From: Pocillopora verrucosa | Taxonomy: Eukaryota; Cnidaria; Anthozoa; Scleractinia; Pocilloporidae | DNA length: 64,000 nt | Reading direction: 5' to 3' | Assembly (NCBI RefSeq): GCF_036669915.1 | Contig: NC_089321.1 | Span: forward strand, 11,518,414-11,582,413 | In this document: piece after piece, positions 12,095 through 25,738 of the stretch | Layout of the letters: each line of letters opens with the position of its first letter | Position numbering within the stretch: position 1 is the first letter of the stretch | Translations under genes and position numbers: made by a program | The notes under the pieces: generated by a model | What the model saw: only the letters and a program-made list of their open reading frames with translations | The model's database searches: none | Told to the model about the DNA's origin: nothing

Positions 12095-15000
12095 ATGGCT
12101 GCTCGAAGCAGATATTCTGAACTACCTGGCATTGTAAGTATCCCTCTTAACCTAACTGTTCTGTTATTTTACCTTTTTTTTCTTTCCAACGTAAATTTTC
12201 ACTCTTCCGTTAGATTTTGGTTACATTTTCTCCCTGTTTCACCCTTCTTTTAGGACAATCAGCCAGATGTCTACGAAACTCCCGATGTTATGGAGAAAAC
12301 TAACCAGGAGGGTGACCCTTCGGTAAAATATTTTGCTATACAAAACTTTTATGACTGAAGGAGAACTGAAAATGATTTATCAATTCTCTGCAATTCTTAA
12401 TGTTCATTACATGTACTTAAGCTTAAACATCCTAAAATATTGCATTTATATTATAAAGTCCCTCTTTCAACTTAAATTCGTTCTAGAATAATTTCCATCA
12501 GTTTTTGTATATTTTGGTTCTATCCTTTCAATGCGCTGTTATTTTAGGAAAGAAAAAAGGTCGCTTCAGATCTGGAAGGGAAAAAAGAAACGAGGAAAAG
12601 TGAAAAGTTAAAGTAATTATGGGGAAGCATTACAAGACTTTGAAAACCAATTGCTTAGTACAGGGTGACTGCTTATTAAGGTGCCTTTTGATACCGGTTG
12701 GACTGTAAGTACACTCAGAAGTCCTTAATTTTTACTTCCCCTCTTATTGTTTTGTATAATTATTTAGATGCAGAATGGAGATGAAAGTATTCATTTGTTA
12801 AAAATTGATGCTAAAGAAGCATTTGAGAAATTTAGTGGAAAATATTTAGACCCAGGGAATACTGGTAAGTGATAGTTTTAACTTGACTCCAGAACTTAAT
12901 TAAACAAACCAAATTAGGTGTGTTTGAACAATTGATTAATGGGCTGTACAGACTGTACAGAAAATGATAAGACACGAAACAATATTTTCAAACTATAAAG
13001 GCCTTTGCAATTTCGATTTACTGACTAAGTATGCAGTGTTGTGGAAAACTCACTGTTCTCTTGAGGTCACAGTACATACAAGTCTCAAATAACAACCATA
13101 TTATTAACATAAAAAAAAGTTTTTAACATGCTTCCTGCAACAACAGTCATAAAAGAGGATCCACATTTTCTTGATCCTTTGCACCCTAACATCAGTATAT
13201 ATTTTCTCCACACTGTTCTCTATACATTTCCTATGGTACTGACAAGGAGAATTTGTTTAACAATCAAGAGCTTCTTGAGTTGATGATCATTTCCTTCATT
13301 CTCATGACTTCAATGTTTGTTTTTGGGGTGATATTGATGGGAGGAAATGGTTACTAATCACTCTTAGGGGTTAAAGAGTTAATCTTTTGAACTGTAAAAG
13401 TGACTAGAATCTAATTTCTCTTTATGATATCACCCCCTGAGGGTCATAAGTGTAAAGGAAATATCACAAACACAAGAAACTCTTGATTGTTAGGCAAATT
13501 CTCCTTGTCAGCACCTAAGGAATGTATAGAGAACAGTATGGAGATATGCAGACTGATGTGAGAGTGGAAATGGTTAAATAATGTTGTCATTGACCTAAAT
13601 ATTATTTAGCCCTCTTAGGAACCCAGCGTATTTTGAATTAAATGCTAATAAATTGACGTGAAGCTTAATTTTTATATTAGATAATGGTAAATGGTTTGTA
13701 TCCAGGAGTAACAGTTGATATTGTAGTCTAATTGAAAAAAAGGAGTGTTGTCTGGATTTATGACTGATATTTTACCAGCACTGGCAGTAATATCACATTC
13801 TGATTGGCCAATTTGCTGTTTTCGACAGGAGTACAGACAACATTGCTTGTGTGAATGTGTCATGCAATGTTCATGCACTGCATGAGCTCACAACATTTTG
13901 ACCATTGTGATGGCAAATATAGTTGTCAATAAGAGTAGAGACCATCTTAAACCACTGTTGATTTGTTGATTTTAACAACCTTAGCAGAAGTCATAATTAG
14001 AGTCAACACTGTTACACAAACATGATACATAATATGTGCAGAGCAGATTAAACATGGAAGCAGATTAAACATGGAAGATTATATGTCATTTGAATATATT
14101 TGGAACAAAAACTTTAATTTGTAATTTTTTTTTTTGCTTTTTTTCCAGATTTTTCAGGAAGGTGTGGTCCTGAACAGATGAAAGGCTATGTTACAAAAAC
14201 TGAATATGAAATGCTAGGAGAAGGAGCAGCTAAAGAGACACCTCAGAATAAATTTAATCGTCTTCAGCATGAGATTCGAGAGCTGGCAGAAGAACTGGAG
14301 CAAATTAAGGTGAGCTTGTGTTTATGGCTGAGAGATCTGTGACTGATTTGAAACTGGGCCTTTTTTAACCACAGATCATGGTTTGGGTCCTAGTAATCAC
14401 TGTATTGTGAACTGGTATAAAACATTTAGTTCTTTTGGTGTCTCTCTCCAACTTCAATCAGCAACAAAATTGTTGACACATTTGCTTTTAATTAGTGTTT
14501 AATTTGATCTCTTTTGTGCATGTTAACCCTTTAACTCCCAGAAGTGGTTAACATGAAACTTCTCCTTACAATATCCATACATTATCCAGCAAACAGGTAA
14601 CGAGAGTACTCAAACTTATCAGGTAGAAGTTGTTATCCTGATCTAACACCATATTCTCATAACTAATTTACAAAGAAATGTGTAGCAGCTAGAAGGAAGA
14701 ATCAGCAATCAGATCTTGGGAGTTAAAGGGTTAAGTTAACCTATTTGTCCCCTTCCCCCAAACACAATATCATATTGTGTTTCCATAAACGTTAAGCTAT
14801 GTACAGGCAACATTGAATGGGGGGAAGGAGGGTCTTGTTTATGATTTAAAAAGTGTGGTAGAAACAGGAATGACAGGAATGTTATTCTACACATAAAAAG
14901 AACTCTTCAAACATGATGTGTCAACTAACTTTAATGCTGATTCAAGGAGAGCAGATGCGACATAGGTGGATAAGGTTTGTACGAAGTGATTTGAACCCAT

Positions 15001-18000
15001 TCAGCCAAAGGTTATCATGGTGTCTGTAGTGTGAAGCCACTAGGAGTATCACTACCCCCTCCCTTCCCCCCCCCCCCAGCTGAGATGCCAGTCCATTGCA
15101 AGGTTACCCCCAGTGTTTTCACCTCCCTGTCTTACTTAAAATTTTTGCTTAAAGGAGGGGTACTTACTGGAATGAGTGTGCTTTCTCAATGGGGGCACTT
15201 ATTAAGAAACTTAACCTTAACCTGTGCTGAGCTTAAAGAGTAGTAATTGAAGTATCAATAGACACAGGTTTTCCTAGTATCACCAATATTAATCCTTTAG
15301 CCCCTAAGGGTCACTAGCATCTAATTTCTCCTTACATTATCACCCCTGAATCATGCAGTAACATCATGAGAAAGAAGGAAATGATCTACAGAAGCTGTTG
15401 ATTGTTAAACCAATTTTCCTTATCAGCACCTTAGGAAATGTATAAAGAACAGTGTGGAGAATATGCATACTGATGTTAGGGTGTAAAGGGTTAGAGAAGT
15501 GGGGGAGGAGGGAGGTGCCCATTTGAGGAGAGCCCTTGTTTGATATGTTGGCCCAGGAGTGGGCACTTAATCAATGGAGTAGGGGCACTTTTTCAAGAAA
15601 ATACGTTAACACTGCCTTTAGTTCCAAGATTTATACTTGATCATAATGCACTAAACCACTTACTTCTTTGATTGTCTTAGGGCACTGTTCAGGATGAAAA
15701 AGAGGAGAACAAACTTTCACCAGTTGTTCTGGCACAAGAGGTAAGCATTTTGGCTTAAACCCTTTCACTTTTAGTAGTGACCTAAGAGGTTTTTATCCTT
15801 ATGGCATCGATAGAAGTAAAACTATCAACTAGGAAATTTTTTTAACAAAATCAAAATTATCTGAGCTAAAATTATGAAAAATGCATGAAAAAAAGTGAGG
15901 AGCATTGGTGGTTAGATCTTGGCTGTGAAAGGGCTAGAGGCTGTTTTATTCACCATCATAAACAATTTTATGTAATTTTGGGATGAAGCTGTTGCTGTAG
16001 CAATGTTTACTTGACTGACCCTTGCCCCCTATGAGTGATCAGCATCTAATTTCTCCTTATATTATCACCCCAGAGTCAAACATTAAGGCCATGAGAATGA
16101 AGGGAATGATCACCAACTAAAGAAGCTCTTGATTGTGAAACAAATTCTCCTTGTCAGCATGAAAGAATTGTATAGAGAACAGTATGGAGAATATGCATAC
16201 TGATGTTAGGATGTAAAGGATTGAGAAATTTGCTTTAAATTAAATGGTAAGAGTTTTACCATAGGTATTAACATTTTTTAGTAACGTGCAGAAAAATAAA
16301 GTGTTATTACAACTCTGGGTTGCTAATTTTAATTCCTTATATTTATCTTTTACCACGTTAGGTGCAAACCCTTCAAAAACAGGTGGGATAATTTTTATAT
16401 GTTCTCAATATTTGTTTCAGGCTTTCATAAAACTGTGAAAATATATCTTTTGAAAAAAAATTGCTTATGCTTCAAATAAAACAACAAATTTCTCACTTCC
16501 ATGATACCCTGAAGCAATAGTCAGAGTTTCCTGTGGGATGTTAGTTTTGTGGCTCAATTCATTTTCTTTGCAAACAGTTTTTGAGAGTAGTGTGGTCTTT
16601 CCTTTAATTTTTTTTTCAGGAATTATGACAATGAAAAAGAGGCAATGAAGATTAAAATCAAATTGGTTTGAAAAATTTAACCACAAAAAAAGTTGAATCA
16701 TAAGTTCCTTTATAAAGGAAATGTGTTCAGTGCCATATACGGTCAGACTGCACAGAGACGAAAACTTAATTTAGTTATAGGATGGTTTTCAGCTGTGGAA
16801 ATTCTGATACTGAGGACAAGTTATTGGTAACTGACCCCTAAGAGTGATTAGTATTTAATTTCTCCTGAGAATATCACCCCTAAATGAAACATGAAGGTCA
16901 TGAGAATAAAAGAAATTATCAACAATTTAAGAAGCTGTAGATTGTTAAACAAATTCTCCTGGTCAGCACCTTAGAAAATGTATAGAGAACAGTATGGAGA
17001 ATATGCATACTGATGTTAGAGTATAAAGGGTGAAGCATCTTACTGGAAGTCTGTGCATTTATGCATGAAGTTATCATTTCTCATTGATCTGTTTTAGCTT
17101 GAAGATTTACATCTGGTGAATGTCCTTGGGAAGGAGGTATGTTGGTCTTTGTCTTTTGCTAAGTATAATAAACTATAATAAAATTTTGGGTCAAGGATCT
17201 TTTGACAGTGGTGTGTACAAAAACTCACAACAGACATATCAGTGTTCACTGAATCAAAAATTCATAAACCAAATTGTAACTTCAAAAAACGGAATAAAAG
17301 CTGGCAAACTGAGAGATTTAAACTTGGTGGGCTGGTGTGTGAAGAGACGTGTTTTGCTTTTGTCAGAAGGAAACAACAGTGTCTTAAAATCCAGCTAGGT
17401 CACAGGAGGCCCAGCAATAAAAAAGGGTTTATTAGCAAAAGTAAGGCAAATTCAAGTTGTGTACAAATACTGTAATGATTTTGATTTATCGTCCTTGTTC
17501 CAATAAGTGACCCTCTCAAATAGGTGCCCTTCCCCCCCCCCCACTGGAATTTGTTTTATTAATAAGTGCCCCAATTCTGTTTTAGTGATAGCACTGCTAG
17601 AGTAGACTCCCTAACATTATGCTGGAAAGATTCAATGTATATATGTTACCCTTACAGATTCTGCTATTGTTCTCTTTAAAATAAACATCAAATCTTTGTT
17701 TAACACTTCCTCCTGTTTCTTGAAAAAGAAATAATTGCCCTGTCTCTTATAAATGCTCTTCTAGAGGCACCATAAGTAAATAAACACCTCTGGTGCTAAA
17801 TTGAATCCTTAAGGTACATGGCAAATATTCCACACCCTTGAAATTAAAATTGTGCCAGGTATGTGTTATGATCCAGGCTCCTGACAAGGACCAGCGTGCC
17901 AACTTCTTTCTCACCCAACTGACTAATTCCTTCACTTGGAAAAAACTTTCAGCTCCAATGCTTTCTTTACTTTTTGTTACAGGCTTTGACTGTGGCTTCA

Positions 18001-21000
18001 ACACCTCAAGCTGGGTTGTCACAGTAAGTCAAGTTGATATGTTAAACTTCGCGATAGGCAAAACTTTATGCAAGTGTTCTTAGAGGAAAACATAGTCACC
18101 TGCATATAACACTTCCCTAGATGGCAGGCAAGGGTCTCAAGCCCAACACCTTACTCCCCTGGAGTTCCTCCCTGTTTATAGAACATGAAGTAACTAGGGG
18201 CACTGCTACTTCCCCTGGAAGGGATGCTATTCTTTCACAGCTTTACTCCCCTACCCTCTCCCTCTCCCAGTGCTACTGTATTTTTTCACATTCCGCCATT
18301 TGCCACTACCTGTTTTTGTTATTCCACTGTTGGGCTATTTTACTATGTCATGGTATCAGAGCATGTAAAATATGCCATGGTTGAAAACCATAAGCCAAAA
18401 TACTAGAAAATGAAATCATAGTCTCTGTAGAATGATAAATCCCTTATTCTGTCATTTAACATATACTATGAGTGGGTATTTTGCGCATTGCTCATACTTT
18501 TTATTGTTCCCATGAGGCATGGAAAATATGATGAAACTCACAAAATATCCAATGCAGACATATTATATGTTTAACCATCAACTTAGGTGTATATTCCCCT
18601 CAGAGGTGAGAGGTACTCTGAAAGTGAAAATGTCCTGTCCAAGAACACAACACAATGGCCAAACTAAAGCTCAACAGCTAAGAAGTTTATGACTATGAGA
18701 TGGACACTAAAATAAATTTCCAGATCAAAGATGAAATTAGATATGTTTGACTTACAATCCTGTGTTGTTGAGCACTTGTGGTCAATTATTATTGTTCTTC
18801 TGTTTATATCTAGACGCCTACAGACTCAACTTGAAGCATTTAAAACAGCTGAGGCAGCAAGTGGGAAGCAAACTAAGGTGTTTGTTGTTTTGTTTTCTCT
18901 TTTTGAAATTTTTTTTTTATATCAGAGGGCAATTTGAAAAGGGAAATTTGAGTTTGAAGTGCTGTCTCAAAATTGACATGTTTGAAAAATTAAATAGGGT
19001 ATTTTCAAGAGGCACAAAGCATGATGTGAATTGCTTAATATGATAAAAGTGTCTATGATGGACATCTGGGATTCTTTCTTTCTCATTCTGAAATCAGCCA
19101 GTGAGGCATGTTGCTTTGCAACACACCCCTCAAAAGTGTTTGTGGGCGTGCTCCCCTGAAAAAATTGGAAAATTGAAACTCTGTGAGATCAACATTCTGT
19201 GACATAATTGACTAACTTTTTTTTTAGCCAGAAATTGATGTTGCAATCAGTTAAAAGTAGCCAGCTGCTGGCAAAGAATGTTTCCTACCTTGTTGTGTTG
19301 GCTGGCCACTCTCAGCTTTGTACATCAGTTTTGGAGAAATCAAAGTAAAATCTTGAAATTAAATCTCCTTTTATTAAGCAGCTGAGCAAATTTGTTCTCG
19401 TCATTTACCAACACTATAAATCCATGAAATTCCATTTCTATTTTCTTTAAGGTTTGGTGGAAAAGAAACCTTGAAAAAAAGCATTTTTAGAGCATCTTCA
19501 TGTTAAATTCAAACATCCAGAACCCTGTCAAGCCTTTTTACACTTAACACGGCATCTGGGATTGTGGTTCACATGACCAATGCAGCCATTCACTTCAAAA
19601 ACTTTTGGAAAACCCTGTAAATTATCAGTACTTTTTTTTAATAACTGTGACAATTTTTTCCCCTTTTTCTATCAGCAGAGTGATGATGGATGTGTCACAT
19701 ATGAGTTGTTTTACAAACCAGAACATGCAAAGTTTAATCAACTTTCACAGGTAAGTTTTGTTTGCTTGTTGGGTTATTTTTGAGGGGCTGTTATAAGGGC
19801 TTGACACCCTTGTGTCTTTGGCCTTTGCTGTTCTGTAAGGTTTTATTAAATGCTTTGTGGTGGAAAGTTGATTGTAAAGATACGCAAACTTTGTCTTTCT
19901 CACAATAGTCATATTAGAAATTTTAAACACTGCAAGGTATCTGTAGTAGTACCAGTTTTTCATACAGCATAGTTGAACTAACCTTAAAACTCCTAAGAGT
20001 GATTGGCAGCTAATTTCTCTGAACAGTATCACCACTGGATCAAATACTGTGGTCATGAGAATGGAGGAAATCACCTTTTTATTAAGAAGCTCCTAATAAT
20101 TAACATATTCTCCTTTTCAGTGCCCAAGGAAATGTATAGATAACAGTATAGTAATATATGTACTGATGTTGGAGTTTAAATAGTTAAGGCTTTTAACAAT
20201 TCTCTAGGTGTCATCTCAGTTTATGGTGACAATTTTCTTTGTTCAATTTTAAAATTTTTTTCCAATTGAGATGTTTCTTGTGAAATGCAGATATACATGA
20301 TTCCCATGGCATTGTTAAAAAATAAAAAAAAAAAGCAAACAGGAATCATTGAAATATGAATAATGTTCTTATTTATAACGTGAATGATTTTATAACATAT
20401 TAAGTTAAAAGCAAAAAACTGGTTCAAGTTGATTTAAAATGATTTACAAACATCTTTTTCATGCTATTGTTCAACTGATAATTACACCTAAAAATAGACT
20501 CAGATTTTTAATTAATTCCTTTTTGGTTTTATCCTTTCTTTCTGCAATATTGTTATTGCTGAAGTAAATACTGAAACATGCCCAATATCATGTAGTCAGC
20601 TAATTGTAAATTGGATTTTATTTTAAACATTGAGTCATTTCTTCCCTAGATGAGCGAGTTAGAACAAAGGGTACAGAAATTGGAGACAGTTCTGGGCAGT
20701 GATCCAACTCATTTGGTAAGTTCTGCAGTTTTGGAGGAAAAAAAAAACATTTAACCCTTTACTCCTGAGATTTGATTGTTAATTCTCCCCTCCAGCTGCT
20801 ACACATTTCCATGTAAATTAGTAATAAGAATTTGGTGTTAGATCAAGATAACAACTTCTACCTGATAAGTTTGAGTATTCTCATTACCAATTTGTAGGAC
20901 AGTGTATGAATATGTTAGGGAGAAGTTACATGTTAACCACTTCTGGGAGTTAACTTTTGATAATTATAAAGAACAACAACAATCTTTAATACCCTGCTCA

Positions 21001-24000
21001 TGTCAACTTTCATTGTTACAATTGGCCTGATCAGCAGATATTTAGTGCTAACCTAGGCACTGACGGTTAGTCTATCAAAATGAATGCTTAATGTTGTGAA
21101 AGAATTATTGCACACTTCAGTGTGCAGAAGTGAATATATGAAATCAAGGTGAAGTGAGTTCACCAATTTATTACAAAATATGTGTACATTGATATAATTT
21201 TTATTTTTAATTTATAATTTTTGTCTTGATTAAATCCTCACCTATGTTATAACTCTGTTGTTACTTTGCAGTCCTCCATTACTGCTGATCTTGAAATTAA
21301 GGATAAAAATTTGTTGGTGAGTTTAATATAAAATTTTCCCATCCAATGTTGAAAATGGTGAGCATCATGTATTACAAAACACTTTAAGTTACCTAACCTT
21401 TTCAGTTTCAAAAGTGTTGGATTGAATATGGAAATGAATGGTATGTTTTATGATTAGTAATTATTGACTCAAATTGGAGTAGTTACTTTTATTGCCCATT
21501 TATTCTGCTAAAAAGAGGTGACACTTCTGCTTCATGTTTCCCACCCCACCCAGGCAAGGTTCAAATTCCCCCCCTGGGAATGGACAACAGTCAAATGCCT
21601 GTGAGTTGCCCAGGGGGGTGTTGAAGCTTTGGATTCATTGGGGCATGATACCTCCCTCCAATGTAGCACAACAGTTTCTTCAGAAACTTATTCCCTCTAT
21701 GACGGACAGACTGAGTGATTGATTAATTGATCGATTGCCCAAGTTGTTGATTGGTTGATTAGTTGTTTGATTGAGTAATTGATGAATGATTGACAGGTTT
21801 ACTGTATGATTGATTGAAGACTAGTTGATTGATTGTTGGTTTAATTGATTGATTGGGGGATTGAGTAATTGATTGATTGATTGATGGATTCATTAATTGA
21901 CTGGGAGATTGAGGGCTTGATTGATTGATCGATCGATTGAATGGTTGATTGATTGATTGAGTAGTTGATTGATTGATTTCTAGTTTCATTGATTGGTTGT
22001 TAGTAATAAAGTGTTTCTGTTAACAGTCTGCGGCATCAGCTCTTGAGGCTAAAGTTGCTTTGTTGGATGCAAATCACATTGATCACGTTGATGCACGATT
22101 ACAGGTGAGAAAATTTTAACGTGATCTTCTTTGACCTCACTGGCACCTCCCCCCCCCCCATGCTAATCCATTGCAGTCCCCTCCCCTTCCTTCCCCAGCA
22201 GTTTGTGGAGTTCTCTGACAGTTTCTGGTGCCTCTTTCTACTCCTGGGTGGAAAGACACTGTGAGAGCAAGCTTCTTTGCCTAAAAAAACAATGCAATGT
22301 CTTGAGAAGAGGCCTAAGCTGGATTGATCGATGCGAAGTTCAGGGCAGTAGTCACCAGGTATCAGGCACCAGGCACCAGGCACCAGGCACCAGGCACCAG
22401 GCACCAGGCACCAGGCACCAGGCACCAGGCACCAGGCACCAGGCACCAGGCACCACATGATGTCCCACGCATGACTCAATCTATGACCTTTCACATTTCG
22501 TCTCGAGGAAAATCTCTTTGTTCTTAGTGTGCTCAAAATTTAAAGTTGATTTTGGCCAGAGACTTCGATAAGTTTACAAACTTTTCAAATTGAACGTGAT
22601 CTTTATCATCTTTGCTTTCCTTCTGCTCTATTCTATTGAAGGTAGTTGTGTTTTTCTAGGAATTTCTTTAGCTTTCCTTTTCCTTTTCTTCACAGGGAAT
22701 ATTGCATCATGTCAATGCTCTCTCAGAGAAAAAGCAGGAAGTTGAAAATTCAGCTAAGCAGAGCAAGGTGAAAGAAAATTATTTTTACCCTTTGACCCCA
22801 AAGAATGATTAGCATCTAACTTAATTCAAACTATATTCTCACTTCTGGTTTACTGTTTCTTAGGTGACCGAACTTTATGATCTTTTGAACAAGTGGGATT
22901 CGTTCGTAGACGTTGTCCCGGATCTGGTAGGTGCCGCTACTTAGGTAATCAGGCTTTCTCGCGTGGTCAACATTTCAACGGAAGTTATAGGGAGTCAAAA
23001 CTGCAATTTACCCAGCACGGCACTGTTCTTCATCTTAACCTGACCTTGATCATCTTAACGTTTTCATTTGTCACTCATTTTTCATGTTTTGCTTTCTTAA
23101 ACTTATAGATAACAAGACTACAATCCTTGAAAGCTCTGCATGAACAAGGTACGAACAAGAACTAGAAGAAAAACAAATCATATATGAGTAGCTTGTTTGC
23201 ACTTACACCCCCCTGAAAGTTGCACCATTTTCCCTCTCCCTTCCCCCCTCAACAAAAGGCCCTTACACCATTTTTTTGCAAAAACATAGCAGTTTTAAAT
23301 GCTAAAATCATGGTTAACTTGTTATTTAGAAGAGTTACAAGTTTAGAGCCGTTTTATCACCCTTTTGAAGGTAACTATATGCGATAAAAACATCACTTTA
23401 CACAAGTTCAACATTCCTCATCAATTCAACTTCTCTGCTCTGTGCTTCACAGCAAGCCAGTTTGGTCAATCGTTGTTGGAGCTGGATTCGTCTCAGTCTG
23501 CTCTGAACAGTCAAATGCGCGGCCAGGCAAAACTCCTTAGTGAGGTAAGTGTCTGTTATTTCTAGTTGTTTTGTCTATCTCTTCTACAGTGTTTTGAAAT
23601 TACGGCTATGGACGCCGCCATTTTTAAAAAGAACTCGATAACCTGGCCTCGCGCACCCAAACGGTGGCAATCACAATGCGAGGTTCACTAACAACTGCTT
23701 CTCCGGTTATCGGGGAAAAAAATATGCTTTGAGTCAAGAAAACCTTTTTTTATAACTCTCACTTGTTCAAACCGATCGCCAAGAGATGTGAAGAAGGGAA
23801 GAGAGAGTTTGGTATGTCACAAGTATGAGGCAAGGCTGCTAAGCAAGATTAAAAGTGGCGCCGTCCTTTTTGAATCTTTGCGAATCTGAAGGTTCCTTTG
23901 TCATAATATTCATACATCTTTTTAATAGCGGACATGACGATTTCTGGAGTTTACTTCTCCTTTAATACATTTTCGCCTTTTCTTTTCAAGCTGGAAGCCA

Positions 24001-24098
24001 GTTTCAACTCCAACGTAGCCACCATTGAGGCGAACTGTGAACGAGTTGAAGCTCGCATCAATACTCTTCTCGAGAAATTCGAAACGAAAGGACGGTGA
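12095..24098 (+). CDS. DCTN2: Dynactin subunit 2 (dynamitin, p50), 18 exons
   Basis: Exons: 12095-12133, 12254-12322, 12768-12864, 14149-14309, 15681-15740, 16362-16382, 17098-17136, 17983-18023, 18814-18877, 19676-19750, 20650-20715, 21272-21316, 22027-22104, 22696-22767, 22864-22926, 23109-23148, 23453-23544, 23991-24098. They join in frame to 409 codons (human protein about 401). Dynamitin forms the shoulder of dynactin and links the p150 arm to the Arp1 filament for dynein transport. Seen: the N-terminal ELPGI...DNQPDVYETPD motif that binds the Arp1 rod, KTEYEMLGEGAAKETPQ, the TYELFYKPEHAKFNQLSQ block, and coiled-coil stretches to the C-terminus. One exon encodes only 7 residues (VQTLQKQ). 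The exon 9 donor (GTGTTT) is weak, and exon 10 could begin 3 bases later. Introns hold many repeats. Confidence 0.95.
21717..21990. repeat. Degenerate GATT/TTGA tandem array in a DCTN2 intron
   Basis: About 270 bp built mostly of the tetranucleotide GATT with scattered changes. It lies between DCTN2 exons 12 and 13. Open frames over it (NQS-rich on the minus strand) are by-products of the repeat. Confidence 0.85.
22355..22455. repeat. 7-bp minisatellite (CAGGCAC)n in a DCTN2 intron
   Basis: About 13 near-perfect copies of the 7-bp unit CAGGCAC, ending next to a CATGATG word. Because 7 is not a multiple of 3, all three frames stay open on each strand, which explains the overlapping open frames here. 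Confidence 0.95.
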
Positions 24099-25381
24099 TT
24101 AGCGAGAGGGAGATAAAATAGATACTTATCTAATGATTAACTTATAAGAAAGCGGGCTGGTATTCATGGTATATGCTTCGAACAATTTTCAGTTGAGTGT
24201 CGCAAGTTATCTGGGATTGTATTGGTTTTGCTTTACTTCGCTCTGTGATTGGCCCAGAAAACTCACGCTATCCTCTCAACCAATCTGGTTTGTTTTTACT
24301 TTGAGTTCTCATTGGCTCTTAAGGATATTTCTCTTCCTTCTGATTGGCTTTTGTGATTACTTTGGTTTTAGTTTTACGACACTCAATCGAAAATCACTCT
24401 GCCTTTTACGGTGTTTTGGAGAGGCAAAAGGGTTTGGAATTTTTTTAGGGTTATTTTGAAGTGTGAGTGCAATTTGTAGTCTCAAAAAAATTACAAGGGC
24501 TTATTTATTCCAAATTATACAAGGAATCATGTGATTACCTTAACGATTGCTCTTCATAAGTTGTTTCGTTACCATCAGCTTGGTTGCCCACACAAATTCC
24601 TAAACACCAGAAAAGGCTCGTTTGTAGGTTATTATTTATTCGTTTATTCTTTAAATTCGAATTCCTTTAACCCTTTACATCCTAACATCAGTATGCATAT
24701 TCTCCATACTGTTCTCCATACAATTCTTTCATGCTGACAAGGAGAATTTGTTTAACAATCAAGAGCTTCTTTAGTTGTTGATAATTTCCCTCATTCTCAT
24801 GACCTTAATGTTTGATTCAGGGGTGATCTTGTAAGGAGAAATTAGATGCCAGTCTCTCTTAGGGGTTAAAGGGTTAAGGAACAGTTGGGAATATAGTTAA
24901 AAGTAAGAGTAAGGCAAATTGTTTAGCGTTAAGTATGAAAATGTCTTGTATCCTATTGAACATCGAAATAGCTGATATTTTCGTTGTCTTAGGCATGCAG
25001 CATCAATTGATGCCCCTTAACTTTTTGACTGCTATTCGTGATCTAGACAGAATTTCTCCTTACAATATCAATACGATATCAAGCAGGAAAGTGATGAGAA
25101 TAAAGAGAATTATTAACTAGAGGATTGGTAGTTGATCCAGTACTAAATTCACTCAACTAGCATCATATGAATTGTATGGTAGACAGTAAGGAGAATTTCT
25201 AAAGAGATCTTGGGAGTTAAAGGGTTACGCCGTTTATTGATGTGTAGGAATCTACTCCAAATTGATTCTCAGCAATATCAAGCGGCGTATGACTCTCATT
25301 AGGTAGTCGAATATGTCTGAAGCATTAAAAGGTAAAAACTTTAAAATGAACCTTTATTGAAGTCTTATTCTGTGTTTCTAG

Positions 25382-25496
25382 CACCACTACTGTCACAAGA
25401 GTCTGTGAACAATCACATTATGGGAAACGAACGGTTATTGCAACTAAATTAAATCGTGCCATTAAAGCTTCGGACCCAAGAAAACTTAGAAGACAG
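25382..25496 (+). other. Possible orphan exon ending at an inserted foldback element
   Basis: After a TTTCTAG acceptor there is an open frame of about 38 codons, rich in Lys and Arg (it includes KRTVIATKLNRAIKASDPRK). It ends CAG, immediately followed by the GTAATT that starts the inserted element. Without the insertion the frame would run seven codons further to a stop. I do not recognise the peptide. It may be a remnant of a gene, an exon of an unmodelled transcript, or chance. Confidence 0.25.
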
Positions 25497-25689
25497 GTAA
25501 TTTAGTGTTAACAACTGGGTTGAAAACGTAAATTAGCCACCGTAAAGAGTAAAAAAGCTGACGTTTCGAGCGTTAGCCCTTCGTCAGAGCGATTAGAAGG
25601 GCTAACGCTCGAAACGTCAGCTTTTTTACTCTTTACGGTGGCTAATTTACGTTTTCAACCCAGTTGTTAACACTAAATTACCTGCTATA

Positions 25690-25734
<45 letters not shown>

Positions 25735-25738
25735 TTTA
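25497..25738. mobile_element. Foldback element copy 1, with 14-bp target duplication
   Basis: Two arms of about 87 bp are inverted copies of each other, with a spacer of about 13 bp and a tail of about 57 bp ending CAGTTTCTTTAGAAACTTACC then CCTTTA. The flanks 25483-25496 and 25739-25752 are the same 14 bases, AACTTAGAAGACAG, a target-site duplication. A second copy lies at 51351-51599. The 14-bp duplication and one-sided tail are unlike simple cut-and-paste elements and recall retroelement ends such as those of Penelope-like elements; that assignment is inference. The arm at 25558-25587 (minus strand) holds CTGACGA...GAAAC, a pattern resembling a hammerhead ribozyme core. Confidence 0.8.

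Noticed and set aside
12549..12613. Possible DCTN2 exon after a TTATTTTAG acceptor, Lys-rich
   Set aside because: In the required phase it hits a stop and there is no GT donor; the flanking exons join correctly without it.
17120..17398. Open frame of 92 codons overlapping DCTN2 exon 7
   Set aside because: It runs through the donor into intron in a frame that differs from DCTN2.
21759..21989. Asn/Gln/Ser-rich open frame on the minus strand
   Set aside because: By-product of the GATT array.
22355..22455. CRISPR-like array
   Set aside because: A 7-bp unit without spacers in a eukaryotic intron is a minisatellite.
22099..22536. Open frame of 145 codons with repeated WCLVPGA
   Set aside because: Produced by the 7-bp minisatellite inside a DCTN2 intron; frames are open on both strands there.
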